Shown: in pieces, positions 1 through 10,413 of the stretch
Layout of the letters: each line of letters starts with the position of its first letter
Numbering within the stretch: the first letter of the stretch is position 1
Origin: Saussurea involucrata
Lineage: Eukaryota; Streptophyta; Magnoliopsida; Asterales; Asteraceae
Length of the DNA: 64,000 nt
Assembly (NCBI GenBank): GCA_033807775.1
Contig: CM066327.1
Location: 74,034,795 to 74,098,794, forward strand
Direction: 5' to 3'
Program-made: the position numbers and the translations under genes
The notes under the pieces: model-generated
Databases searched by the model: none
Told to the model about the DNA's origin: nothing
What the model saw: the letters and a program-made list of their open reading frames with translations, nothing else

Positions 1-2361
1 CACCCAAATGGCATCAAATCCCTTCGGAGTCTTTGGTAACTTCATAATGAAATCTGTAGTAATCTTATCCCATTTCCACATAGGTATTTCCAAACGTTGT
101 AACTGACCAAAAGGTTTTTGATGTTCAATCTTTACTTTCTTACAAGTGGAACAACCTTCCACATGCTGAGCAATAATTTTCTTCATTCCCGGCCATCAGT
201 AAAATTGTCGCAGATCCTTATACATCTTATTCGTGCCCGAATGAACAGAGAAACGAGATTGATGAGCTTCTTGTAGTACCCAATCACGTAAATTACCCAA
301 ACGAGGCACCTATATTCTATCTTCCAGACACAATAACCCACGTTCATCTTTTACGAGTGATGCTGATATACCCACTAACCGTTATGGTTTCAAGTGTTCT
401 TCTTGAAAGGCTTCTACTTGACACTTCTTCAATTCGTCAAAGATATTAGGTAGAAGTTCAGCTCGTAGTGCAATGGCTTTTATTGTTCCGCTCCTCTCCT
501 GATGACTCAGTGCATCAGCTACTATATTCGCCTTCCCCGGATGATAGAGAATTTCACAGTTGTAATCATTCACCAATTCTAACCATCTTCTTTGTCTCAT
601 ATTCAGTTCTCGCTGATCGAAAAGATGTTGGAGACTCTTGTGATCGGTATAAATATGACATTTAGAACCGTATAGATAATGTCTCCAAATCTTTAGCGCG
701 AAAACAACTGCAGCAAGTTCCATGTCGTGCGTAGGATACTGTCTTTCATGATCCTTCAGTTGTCTAGAAGCATTAGCAATAACCTTTCCACGCTGCATTA
801 ATACACATCCCAATCCCAGTTTGGAAGCATCACTGTAAACAACAAAGTCATTGGAACCTTCCGGTAGTGACAGAATCGGTGCACTACAAAGTCTTTCTTT
901 CAAAATTCTGAATGCTTTATCTTGCTCTTCTTTCCATTCAAATTTCATATTCTTTCGGGTCAGCTTGGTTAGAGGTGTAGCGATGCGAGAGAAGTCTTGT
1001 ATAAACTTTCGATAGTAGCCGGCTAAACCTAGAAAACTTCGTATATCTGTTGGTGTTCTCGGCGGTTCCCACTTTTCAATTGCCTCTACTTTCATCGGAT
1101 TAACTTGAATGCCTTTTTCTGAAACTACATGCCCAAGAAATTGAACTTCTCGTAGCCAGAATTTACATTTAGAGAATTTGGCATATAACTGTTCCCTTTT
1201 CAACAATTCAAGAATCAAACGAAGATGTTGTGCGTGCTCGTCTTTGGATCGGGAATAGATAAGAATATCATCGATAAACACAATAACAAATTTATAGAGA
1301 TAAGGCTTACATACCCGATTCATTAAATCCATAAAGGCAGCTGGGGCGTTAGTCGGTCCGAAAGGCATCACTAAGAATTCGTAATGACCATACCTTATGC
1401 GGAAAGCAGTTTTCAGAACGTCTTCTTTAACCTTCAGTTGATGATAACCTGATCTTAGATCAATCTTGGAGAAATAACAAGCTCCAACTAATTGGTCAAC
1501 CAGGTCATCAATTCTGGGAAGCGGATACTTGTTCTTGATCGTACGCTTATTCAGTTCCTGATAATCAATGCACATTCTTATCGACCCGTCTTTCTTTTTC
1601 ACAAACAGAACTGGTGCACCCCACGGTGAAGTACTGGGTCTAATGAAGCCCTTATCAGAAAGATCTTGCAGTTGCATAATCATTTCTTTCATTTTTGGAG
1701 GTGCCAAACGATACGATGTACGGGCAACAGGAGCTGCTCCAGGAATCAGATCTATACCAAACTCTACTTGTCTATCGGGCGGAAGACTTGTCAACTCTTC
1801 TGGGAAAACTTCTGGAAATTCACGAACAATAGAAATATCTTCCAGCTTATTCTGTTCTAGCTTAGTATCTATCACATAAGCTAAATAACTCAAGCAGCCT
1901 TTATTAACACACTTACGAGCTTTCATCATAGAGATAAGGCAAGACTGATGATTTCTACGATCACCATAAATCACTACCGGTCCCCTCTCAGGTAAGACAA
2001 CATTAATCAACTTTTTATCACAAAGTATACTAGCCAGATTCTCGGCTAACCACTCCATTCCCACTACCATATCAAACTCGATCAAAGCTATAGGGAATAA
2101 CTGAATAGGTACTCCACACCCATCTATATCTATAACACAACTATCAAATACCTCTTTAACCGGTACTTGATTATCATTTGCAGTATCTACCATTAACGCA
2201 TGATCTAACACTTTAGACTTTAAATGCATATAAGCAGCAAAAGACGGAGACACAAATGATCGGTTTGCACCGGAGTCAAATAACACTTTAGCACGTGTAG
2301 AGTTTATTAGAAAGGTACCTATAACCACATCAGGAGTTTCCTCTGCTTCTTGTGCTGTCAT
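1..2361 (-). pseudogene. pol: gypsy pol: protease-RT-RNase H-integrase (partial, three nonsense codons)
   Basis: A 659-residue open stretch (2361-382) holds, in order, an aspartic protease (FDSGA, catalytic D at residue 29), reverse transcriptase (first Asp in [10 protein letters not shown] at 301; FIDDILIYS at 362-370) and RNase H (acidic residues near 511, 548, 573 and 616). It ends at an in-frame TAA (379-381). The same frame continues with two more stops, at 310-312 (TAG) and 196-198 (TGA, in the place of a usual Trp), into the integrase zinc-finger region (EGCSTCKK) and the start of the core ([13 protein letters not shown]). RT and RNase H catalytic residues are therefore intact while integrase cannot be made. 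One visible RT oddity is Pro at 336 in MPFGPTNAP, where Leu is usual. Polyprotein translation from gag is also blocked upstream. The truncation at position 1 is the window edge. Confidence 0.92.
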
Positions 2362-3617
2362 TTGGAAGGCTCGACCCTTTGCTTTCGGTACTTCAGGCCT
2401 TTGTATCCCCCCGGCCTAACACCCGTTGGTCTCACTGTCATACTACCCTGCTGTGCTTTCCACTGTGGACATTCAGACTGAATATGATCAGGGGAGTTGC
2501 AAGAGAAACAGAATCGAGTTACCCGACAATCTTTAGCGATGTGATCAGTCTTTCCACACTTGTAAAAAATTCGGGAATCAACATAACAATTTCCCTGATG
2601 AATACGGTTGCATTTGGGACATGGTCTTTCAGCTGGTTTGAAAGGTAGACGACTATCAAATCTCGGAGATTTAGACTTCTTTGGATCATAATACGATCCT
2701 TCCCATTTCCTCTTTCACATACTTTTATCACCAGTATCCCTCCTTTTATCTCTTTCTACATTTTCTGCAGCATCCACTGCTGCTGAGAAAGTATCTGTTC
2801 CCTTTGCAATTACTACTCCTCTGATTTCCGAATTTAACCCAAAGATGAATCTTTCCATTTTGAGTGCTTTAGTGGCAACATAATATTCGGCAAAGCGGGA
2901 CTTCTCCAGAAAACGTGCAGTATAATCCCGAACTGATAGCTTTCCCTGTTGCAGATTCATAAACTCTTCTTCCAGTTGTCTAATGGCAGCTTGAGGACAA
3001 AACTGCCTTTTAAAAGCTATGGCGAATTCTTCCCAGGAAAAAGTAGAATACATATCCGGTCCTTTAGAGGTAATAAGAGCTTCCCACCAGTATAACGCAT
3101 CAGCCTTCAACATCGCAGTCCCATATAATACTCTATCTTCTTCGGCACATTTGCTGGTTTTGAAGATAGCTTCTATCTCTTTTAACCACCTCATAGCCTT
3201 TACCGGATCTCTTTCCCCTGAGTAGGTTGGAGGTTTGCAGCTTAAAAACATCTTCTAATCACACTTCTTGGGCACCGGTATAACAGTAGGTGTAACAGGC
3301 GTCTCTTCTTTTAAAATAGGATCTGGTATTATAGTTTCAGTGTGACGAGTACGGTCGAACATAGCTTGTATATTAGTTTGTAATCTTTCCATTTCTGCCA
3401 TCAAATCATTTCTAGTAACAAATTCCGTGCCGTGGAGATGACCCCTACCTCCAGTTTCACCCCGACCTCGTCCTGCACCTCTCCCTCCTGTTCCGGTCAT
3501 CATTTCCTGGATATTTCTAGTTCTTGGATTTGGCCTGATTGGGTTTCCTTCTTCATCTCTATCCATATTTCCAGAACCACTTACTATTCTATTGATTTCA
3601 ACAAGGTTAATATACAC
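2362..3617 (-). pseudogene. gag: gypsy gag with zinc knuckles (two stops, one frameshift)
   Basis: The frame starts near 3617 (alternative ATG about 17 codons in) and encodes an Arg/Gly-rich N-terminus, a retrotransposon gag core (PPTYSGE, then ALYWWEAL) and a C-terminal nucleocapsid region. Nonsense codons interrupt it at 3255-3257 and 2715-2717, both in one frame. A frameshift near a run of G on the minus strand (about 2405-2415) separates it from the protease frame. The nucleocapsid has a good knuckle, CFSCNSPDHIQSEC. The preceding one reads FYKCGKTDHIAKDC, so its first Cys is Phe. Gag coats the RNA genome in virus-like particles; this copy could not make a full-length product. Confidence 0.85.
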
Positions 3618-3837
3618 GTAAACACATACCCCATATAATAAGGTATTCCAGTTCGAACATTTACCTGTAAGTTCATAATTACACTGGCCAGATATAATTT
3701 GAAATTACATTGCATGATGTTCCTTCTACCTTTTTATATTTAGCATCCCAAATGATCTAAAATTAATAGGGACATCCTACTTCACATGCAGTTTAAGTCT
3801 AGGTATGGATCCGAATACCTAAATCCCTTAAACTAGT

Positions 3838-3849
3838 GCTCTGATACCA
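3838..3849 (-). other. Primer binding site, initiator-Met tRNA type
   Basis: The minus strand reads TGGTATCAGAGC two bases inside the LTR end. This is the usual plant PBS complementary to the 3' end of initiator methionine tRNA, and it fixes the LTR end at about 3852 and the element's orientation. Confidence 0.9.
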
Positions 3850-4076
3850 TCTCTAACGACCCGTCCCAAACATACAACATATAACATATTTTCATATCAT
3901 CATTTCCTAACAAAAGATATATAATAGATCACGTACGGTCCCTTAGTCCCAAAACTATACAATACATTTCATAGTAGTATCCATACAAAACAAAACATAA
4001 GCACTTCCTAATCTCCGTCAGCTATCAACTGCATACTACACCTTATCCCTTCCTTTGCTATTAAAAGTTCATCGAC

Positions 4077-4498
4077 CTGGAATACATATTTTTAAAAACA
4101 AAATGAGGGTTAGACCAATTGGACTAAGTGAGAAAATCCCTGTCAGTGTATCATCATTTGCAAAACACATAATATATATAACACATATTCGAATACCAAT
4201 CATGACTCATATGCATGGTGTACAATTCCTCCTCATGGCCATATTAGTTGGTTGCGAGCCAACTAATCAGTTTACTCCGTTGCACTAACATACAGCCAAC
4301 TCCGCTATCCCTCCGTACAGCCAAACTCCACCGGTCCTAAGTCTGGCCAACGTGCACTCGTGTAGTGTAATGCTCATATAAATACAATATACATCTCAAT
4401 ATATTATATTTCAAATATAAGCACATAATCACACTATATATCACATTCCCAATCAGTATATGTATTCCAGTTTGAAAATGGTTTAAAGTAAAACTCAC
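4077..4498 (-). other. Candidate leader intron in LTR (donor CAG|GTGAGT, acceptor CAG|GT)
   Basis: On the minus strand CAG|GTGAGTTTT begins at 4498 and a TATTCCAG|GT acceptor ends at 4077 (422 nt). A CTAAC branch-site match at 4113-4109 lies about 33 nt before the acceptor and overlaps a 16-bp near-palindrome (4111-4126). The same arrangement recurs in two other LTRs in this window. Splicing is inferred only. Confidence 0.5.
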
Positions 4499-4660
4499 CT
4501 GCTAGTAATCGCGTCACTCTTATTTTCAAAGTCGTAGGAATTTCTGTCACCAACTTCACAGAGATCTGAAATACCCATAAACATATTGTACTGGTATTAA
4601 TCTACTGTACAGGACCCTTAAAGATTAAGAATCTTAATTAAATCCAAAATTCTCGACTCT

Positions 4661-4800
4661 TATCGCAACCAACTAGTTGCGATAACCCTTGTCGCAACCT
4701 TCTACTTGCGACACAGTATCTTGTCGCAACTCACTGTTGCGACATCCTATCTTATCGCAACTAACTGTTGCGATACACTTCTTGTCGCAACCAACTGTTG
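4661..4800. repeat. Tandem array of five palindromic units, period about 30 bp
   Basis: Four complete units and one partial unit pair TATCGCAA or TGTCGCAA with TTGCGATA or TTGCGACA around a 6-8 bp loop: 4661-4684, 4690-4713, 4722-4744, 4753-4775 and 4783-4800 (last arm decayed). The outer base pair co-varies (TATCG with CGATA, TGTCG with CGACA), so the dyad is kept while the sequence changes. The array is in the LTR, upstream of the candidate intron donor in the direction of transcription. Confidence 0.9.
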
Positions 4801-5236
4801 AAAATGAAGAACTTAAGTAGGATGAATACCTTTGTTCCACAGATTGTTTGTAAATCTTTCAGCTGAAAATAATATGCTTCTTCTTTTTCTTCTTTAACTT
4901 TCTCTCTCAATTCTCTCTCTCTCTTGCCGTGAAACACCACACCCACACACACACACTTAGGATGTTAAAATGGCTTTAGTGAGAGACACCTCACCCCCTT
5001 AAATCAAATGGGGCGGTGATGGTGATTAGTTTAATCACATTGACCAAAAAAAACCCCAAACTTCTCTTAAATGGCAAAACATACCCTCAAACTTCTAAAT
5101 TAAAATTAAAGTTTACCCCTTAACTTATAACTCCATAAAACTATTAACGAAACTTAAACTTATAAAACTAACCCAAACCTACCTTTAACTATAATTATAA
5201 AAATTAAATAAACCAACAACATACCTGGTTATTACA

Positions 5237-7542
5237 CGACGACGGAGACGACGAAGGTGATGACGACGCTGATGACGAAGACCTCCAAATGAAGCAGCCT
5301 GATTCTCAATTTCAGGCGTCCTACGGCCCAACAGTTCATTTGGATCATGCATATGGTCTTAACGACTGTTATCCTGATTATGTTCCGGAGACGCAACAAC
5401 AACAACCACAAGAAGGACGTTGTGCTGGAGGTGCTGATGACGAAACCTATGTTTTCAAAATGGGTAATGCTGATATAGACAGATCAGATACCGATAGTGA
5501 TGAGGACGAAGAATATACCCCTAGTAATAAATCATTTAGTCAGTTAAATGACTATTTTGATATGCCACATATTCTTCCAGACCAGAATACCCATACACAA
5601 ACCTACGAACCTGCACCTTATAATCGCAGTTTAAGGTTAGAAGTAGGTCAGATATTTGATTTGAAGGATCACTTGGCAAGTCAGGTCGGACTTAAGTTCA
5701 TGGAAGAGGGTTTCGAAAGTTACACGCCGCGATCCGACAAAGGCAGATACGTAGTTGAATGTGCGAGAGAAAACTGTAATTGGAGGATGTACGTGAGGCC
5801 CGCGGGAGAGAAAGGAGGGGCGTTACTTATTAGAAAGTTGCACGACGTACACACTTGTTCGAGGACGCAACTGAATCCTAACCACAAACAAGCCACCAAA
5901 AGGACTTTGGGTGCGATACTGAAAAGCAAATTTTTTGATGCTAGCAGGTCATTGCGTCCAAAGGACATCATGGACGATGTACACCAGCAGTTCGGCGTCA
6001 CGATTGGTTACCACCAAGCTTGGCGTGCGCGATGCAGGTCACTGCTATTGGTGAGAGGCACGTTCGAGGAGTCGTATGAAGGACTCCCAACATATTTATA
6101 TAATTTGCAGCTGCAGAATCCAGGTACTGTCACCCAGATAAGGACCGATTCACATGGACGGTTTGAGATGTGCTTTGCTGCCCTTGGACCCGCGGTACGT
6201 ATTTTAACACGTCATATGTTTACACATTATAAACTATAACATTTACAAAGGGAAACCACCTACGTTTTTGCAGATCCGCACATTTCTAGCAAATCTGCGT
6301 CGTGTCCTGGTAATAGACGCTGCCCATTTAAAGGGCCCTTACTTGGGTATGATGTTCCTGGCGGTTGCCATGGACGGCGATAACTCCATCGTCCCAGTAG
6401 CTTTTGGAGTAGGCAAGTCCGAAATCGGGGACGAGTGGACTTGGTTTCTGTCCATGTTGAGGCAAGCTATCGGAGAGCCGCAAGGGTTGGTGTTTATGTC
6501 CAATAGGGCTCCTTCCATAAGCGCCGCAATCTCTGCCATGTACCCAAACGCCCCTCACGCCTTATGTTGTCGACATTTGGAGATGAACGCCAAAACCAAG
6601 GACAAACGTATTACCACCTACAAGGATGTCTACTGGAAGGCATGCAGAGCATATACGGATCGGGAGTTTGACCGGTACATGAATCTTCTACGAGTTAGTG
6701 CCCCGAGCACAGCCAAAGTTATGGACGATGTTGGACCGGAGAGGTGGTCCGCAGCCCATTTTCCTGCATAACGGTATGACATTCTGACCTCCAATAGTGC
6801 AGAGTCGGTGAATGCACTCTCCCGTTTTGCACGTAGATGTCCGATTGTTACTCTAATGGACTACTTTCAGAGCTTTTAACAAGAGTGGTACCAACTTCAA
6901 CGCTGAAAAGGAGCTGAGCTGCAAAATAGAGTCACGCTAGGGGCGGAGGAGATAGTTCTCTTTAGGGCGTGTCACGCGTCGACATGGAGGGTAAGCGAAA
7001 TCAGGTATGGGAGGTACGAGGTTCGGGATAACCAGCTTCACGCGACTGTCAATATGACCGACCATGTTTGTTCATGTTTCCAATGGCAAAAAACTGGGTT
7101 ACCGTGCGGCCATGCCATCGCTGCGGCAAGACATATGGGTCGTAGAGATTGCAGCGACTTGGCTGTAAGTTTTTTCACGTCCGAAACTTACCGGGCAACA
7201 TACGCAGAGGTAATAAATCCAGCTGGACCCCCTGAAGCATAGGTGTATCCACCCGACCCCCTTCCGCTATGCTATCCACCGTTAAACACTAAGAACAGAG
7301 CCGAGAGACCGAGAAAGAACGACCGACTTTCATCATGTGGTGAAGGTTCGATACAGCGAAAATGTACTTGGTGCCAATGCATAGGACATACTCTTGGAGA
7401 GTGTCCAAATCCCGCCCCTTCAACCGTGCCAAGGAGTAGACGTTCAGTCAGCCAACTAAGTAACATGCAGGGCCCATCGGAGCTTGAACCACATGGAACT
7501 ATATCATATGATACCGTTGATCTGAACATTGATTTCCCTTGA
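5237..7542 (+). pseudogene. MULE transposase (MuDR/FAR1-type) with one intron; four nonsense codons
   Basis: The reading frame is already open where the gypsy LTR ends (5237), encoding an acidic run before the ATG at 5289, so the true N-terminus is displaced. Exon 1 (to 6194) carries a DNA-binding-type region with CARENCNW and HTC motifs. An intron 6195-6273 (GTACGT...TTTTGCAG) joins in phase to exon 2. Exon 2 has the MULE core: DAAHLKG (first catalytic Asp), then SNR where SDR is expected (Asn at 6502-6504), then CCRHLEMN. A SWIM zinc finger follows (CSCFQWQ...PCGHAIAA, about 7070-7130) and a C-terminal zinc knuckle CTWCQCIGHTLGEC (about 7366-7410). In-frame stops are at 6769, 6877, 6904 and 7240. 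All pieces keep one frame, so decay is by point mutation. The protein would have cut and joined element ends; this copy is inactive. Confidence 0.9.
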
Positions 7543-7900
7543 TTGGGACGATAAATATTGTATGTTTAGTGCGCTTGTTTTGATATATAACATGATTTTA
7601 TCTACTTTATCGGCTCATTATAATTTATCAAACATAACTTATGTACGTTGATCTGAACATTGATTTCCCTTCATTGGACCAGTTATCTTTTGAAAGGTAC
7701 TTGAAACAGAACATGGGTATGGCAGGAGAGAGAGAAAGAGAGCACAACTTCATGTCTACCATGGACATGGATAATCATGGTCACATGGCATGGGATGATG
7801 ATCATAATGGTAGTAGTCTAAATGGAGAGAATAGTAATGGTTATATAGAACTATATCATATGATAGCGTTGACAGGGACCTAAGTTGTGTTAGAGCAAAG
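7498..7900 (+). repeat. Partial duplication of the MULE 3' coding end
   Basis: GATCTGAACATTGATTTCCC occurs at about 7519 and again at about 7650, and AACTATATCATATGATA occurs at about 7499 and 7848. The second copies fall in an 80-codon open stretch (7641-7883) with an acidic, Met/His-rich product that I do not recognise. It is best read as duplicated and diverged 3' transposase sequence rather than a separate gene. Confidence 0.5.
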
Positions 7901-8184
7901 ACAGGGACCAAAAATAGCCAACATGCAGTAAAAGCGTCCACATTTGCCTATAAATAACCCACGCTAGATTAGTCGTAAAACACATATACGGGAACATATT
8001 ATTCATTAACGTATTCTTACAAGGCATCCCCAAACCTTCATGTTTGGTGCTTTAGGCGTTTATCTGAATCGCTTTCAGACACTGGCAAAGAGTTATATGG
8101 TTAGTGTGCATGTTTCATTGAGTTTTGCTTGTTACTACCGTTGTTCTACGACCTAACTATATTAATTAATGTTCATCAACAGAT

Positions 8185-8523
8185 GCATATCCACAGTTGT
8201 TCACCATGAAAGTCCACCATGGTGGGTTCTTCACGGAACCACCCAGAAGACATTATTTCCGTGGTCTAGAAATTTATTTTGACATGTTAGATGTGGAGGA
8301 TCTTTCTATGCAACTGCTTGAACATATTATGAAAGAGATGGACTATGAAGAACCAAAATATAATAGGTTGTATTTTAAGAGGCCGAATGCAGATTTCTTG
8401 ACTGGACTGGTAGAATTGAGTACCGACGAAGATGTAGCCAACATACGCCAGTATGTTGACGGCCATACTGTGATTAAAGTGTACATCGAGAAAGTGGAGC
8501 ATAACACTTTGAGACTCGTCTAG
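8185..8523 (+). CDS. PB1-like domain ORF of a MULE (N-terminal module)
   Basis: About 110 codons are open. The frame is in phase upstream of the ATG at 8206 (AYPQLFTMKVHHGG), and an AACAG acceptor-like sequence precedes it at 8178-8182, so it may be an internal exon. The start FTMKVHHGGFFTEPP and the later region with repeated Asp/Glu and a VIKVYIE end match the PB1-like module that usually opens plant MULE transposase ORFs. PB1-like folds mediate protein-protein contacts. Here the module lies about 640 bp downstream of the transposase pseudogene rather than at its N-terminus, and no transposase follows it, so it may be a remnant of a second MULE or a rearranged part of this one. No internal stop is present. 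Family assignment is from recognition, not search. Confidence 0.6.
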   Translation, partial: AYPQLFTMKVHHGGFFTEPPRRHYFRGLEIYFDMLDVEDLSMQLLEHIMKEMDYEEPKYNRLYFKRPNADFLTGLVELSTDEDVANIRQYVDGHTVIKVYIEKVEHNTLRLV

Positions 8524-8901
8524 CTAGAGCATGTAAGAAGTCGACCCGGATTGTCAAAAACCAAACCATCGTCTAGTCGCAGTCTCAAATTTGGATAATT
8601 TTGTATTGTACTGACTAGTATGTGTTTGTTCTTAAATAATCTTGTATAACATCTAGGAGTTGTATTTTTAATATGAACCACTTTTTAGACTAGTTTTCAG
8701 ACTACTTAAAGACTACTTTTCAGCCTAATGAAAGACCTTTATTCATGAGCAAACTTCAACATGTAACATCAACATAAAAACTCCAGGAACGAAACAACAA
8801 CATAGAAACAAGAAAGGAACGAAAGAACAATGTCGGATTGGAAAAGTACAAAACAACAATACATAAACAACAAAGTACTAAAGCAACACCCGTACCACCA
8901 C

Positions 8902-9225
8902 CTACTGAAAAATTGCCTTAGTTTGATCAATCCAACTTTGCTTGTCGCTTACCTTCGCTTGAAGAATTGCGAAGTCTCGCATAATGTGGTGAATGTCTTC
9001 TTTTTCTCGACGAATACGAGCCTCCCTATCTTTTATATCTCCTTTCATCCTTTTGATCTCCTTTTCTTCCACTTCGATACTTTTCAAGTGGGCTTCCTTC
9101 CTGACCATCATATGTTTCCACTCTTGTGTCAGTTGGTCTATCTCCTTTTCCCTTTCTGCTATCGTGATCTGGAGTTTCACGGGCATTCTTTCAGGTGTAG
9201 ACTATGGGTTAGATGACGATGCCAT
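8902..9225 (-). pseudogene. Small coiled-coil ORF convergent to the PB1-like ORF (one early nonsense codon)
   Basis: On the minus strand an ATG at 9225 opens MASSSNP, then a TAG at 9202-9204, then an open frame from an ATG at 9186 to 8902 (94 codons). The product is highly charged (Glu, Lys, Arg, Asp) with heptad-like spacing over most of its length (REKEIDQLTQEW, then EKEIKRMKGDIKDREARIRR), so a long coiled coil is likely. The first ATG is probably the original start, because the frame is continuous apart from the stop. It faces the PB1-like ORF tail to tail, 380 bp apart. I do not recognise a family; a MULE accessory protein or a captured host fragment are both possible. Confidence 0.5.
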
Positions 9226-9231
9226 TTGTTT

Positions 9232-9270
9232 ACTAAAGAAAGAAAGCAAGAAAGAAAGCAAGAAAGAAGG
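9232..9270 (+). repeat. GAAAGCAA-type simple repeat
   Basis: Short tandem AAAGAAAGCAAG units just upstream (minus sense) of the coiled-coil ORF start. Confidence 0.7.
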
Positions 9271-9279
9271 ATGGAATGG

Positions 9280-10145
9280 GTGTGAATTATGGATTACATT
9301 CTACTGATATTTATGGATGAAAATCTCATTGAGGAAGATGAATGACAACCACAGATTGGTCTTCAAAGTACAATAATTGTGGAAAAAAACAGTAAAAACA
9401 TGCAAAAAATCGTGCAAAAAGGACCAAAATTGTAACTTTTTTTGGCTGATCGCGGGGTTGATCGCGGGGAGGGACCAAAAGTGTCACCGCGCGCATAGTT
9501 GGGGGGCTCTACGGGACGTTTTGGCCAAAACCGCGGGACACGTAGGCCTCATCCCGCAATCGCGGGACCCACCGCAGGATTTTTGGGTATTTTGACAAAT
9601 TCGAAAAAAAATAGGTATTTTGACAAGTCAAAGTCAAACTTTGGGTATTTTAATTAAATTCCCATAATTTAAATGTTCTATAGAATAACTTTATCATAGT
9701 AAAATGCAATTATTGAATTTTAGATATCAAAACTATAAAAGTAATCAAAGAATAATAACCAACGTTAATTCACTCTAAAAGAATTACTTAACTATTAACC
9801 AACTAATATCCAGTTATTTGATTATTTAAATTAATTAAATAATTATAGTATAGTAATCTCCTTTTATCCAAAACACCTCTTAACATTGACAAGGAAAAGA
9901 ATTGATAAAGGAAAGAGCTAGTATTAGTATGAGAATCAAAGCAATGGATTCGGGAATTGGTGATGCCTTGCTGTATTTGATGCTGACCCACCAGCTTCCT
10001 TTGCGTCGGGAATCACGGACCCTGTTCCTACTTGGGTCTTGTGTCCTGCCATCTCACCCAACTTACTGTTACAATTTGGATTTGGTGAAAAGTTGAAAAC
10101 TTATAATATTATTCAGTTTTATTTTTCTGTTTCCTTGCCTGAGAA

Positions 10146-10176
<31 letters not shown>

Positions 10177-10395
10177 GGGGTTTTAAATATGATTTATTCG
10201 ATTCATTAACTAGTAATTTTACGGGTTTAAGCATATGTGTTGAATTTTGGTGAAAAGTTGAATTTAACGTAAAAATTGTGAGAAGTGGTTATCAATCGTT
10301 GGATGTTAAATGAACGTATATGAGAGGGCAATTGATTAAAAGAGATCAACCGTTCAGATCCATTTCAAACGCTTCTCACGTTAACCTCAATTTCT
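9280..10395. other. Non-coding stretch with GC-rich block and AT microsatellite
   Basis: 9440-9580 is unusually GC-rich with repeated GATCGCGGGG and CCGCGGGA motifs, then the DNA becomes AT-rich. An (AT)n tract lies at about 10147-10176. I see no gene in 9661-10395. Confidence 0.6.
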
Positions 10396-10413
10396 CACTA
10401 CAAGACAAATGGC
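10396..10413 (+). repeat. Left terminal inverted repeat of CACTA element
   Basis: CACTACAAGACAAATGGC; pairs with the right end at 34219-34236 with a few mismatches. Confidence 0.8.

Larger units (their letters stand above)
1..5236 (-). mobile_element. Ty3/gypsy chromovirus-like LTR retrotransposon, 5' LTR to start of integrase
   Basis: Read on the minus strand the order is 5' LTR (5236-3852), initiator-Met tRNA PBS, gag with zinc knuckles, protease, RT, RNase H and the start of integrase, which runs off the window edge. The gag-PR-RT-RH-INT order is that of Ty3/gypsy. The RT style and the LTR/PBS type suggest a Tekay/Del-like chromovirus; this is inferred, since the integrase C-terminus and any chromodomain lie outside. 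The LTR begins TGTAATAACC and ends TTAGA, probably a mutated TTACA. The element is dead: nonsense codons and at least one frameshift lie in gag, and three nonsense codons lie around the RNase H/integrase junction. It is inserted in the coding region of the MULE that begins at 5237; the second LTR and the TSD are not visible. Confidence 0.9.
3852..5236 (-). repeat. 5' LTR of the left gypsy element (1385 bp)
   Basis: The right boundary is the TGTAATAACCAGG start (minus) at 5236, exactly where MULE coding sequence stops. The left boundary is set by the PBS. The LTR holds five tandem palindromes at 4661-4800, a CA-rich microsatellite near 4940-4958, and a candidate leader intron (4498-4077). The last bases are TTAGA rather than TTACA, consistent with decay. 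The other LTR is outside the window, so insertion age cannot be estimated. Confidence 0.82.
5237..9640 (+). mobile_element. MULE (Mutator-like) element, decayed, left end replaced by gypsy insertion
   Basis: A MULE transposase pseudogene (5237-7542), a PB1-like ORF (8185-8523) and an antisense coiled-coil ORF (8902-9225) lie together. I group them as one element or as a composite of two related MULEs. The right end is uncertain: a GC-rich stretch near 9440-9580 and a repeated GGTATTTTGACAA motif near 9586-9625 could be terminal sequence, but no partner inverted repeat is visible because the left part lies beyond the gypsy insertion. No 9-bp TSD could be checked. Confidence 0.6.

Noticed and set aside
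4661..4800. Possible CRISPR-like array
   Set aside because: The repeats are palindromic LTR units with short, similar loops and no unique spacers, in a plant retrotransposon.
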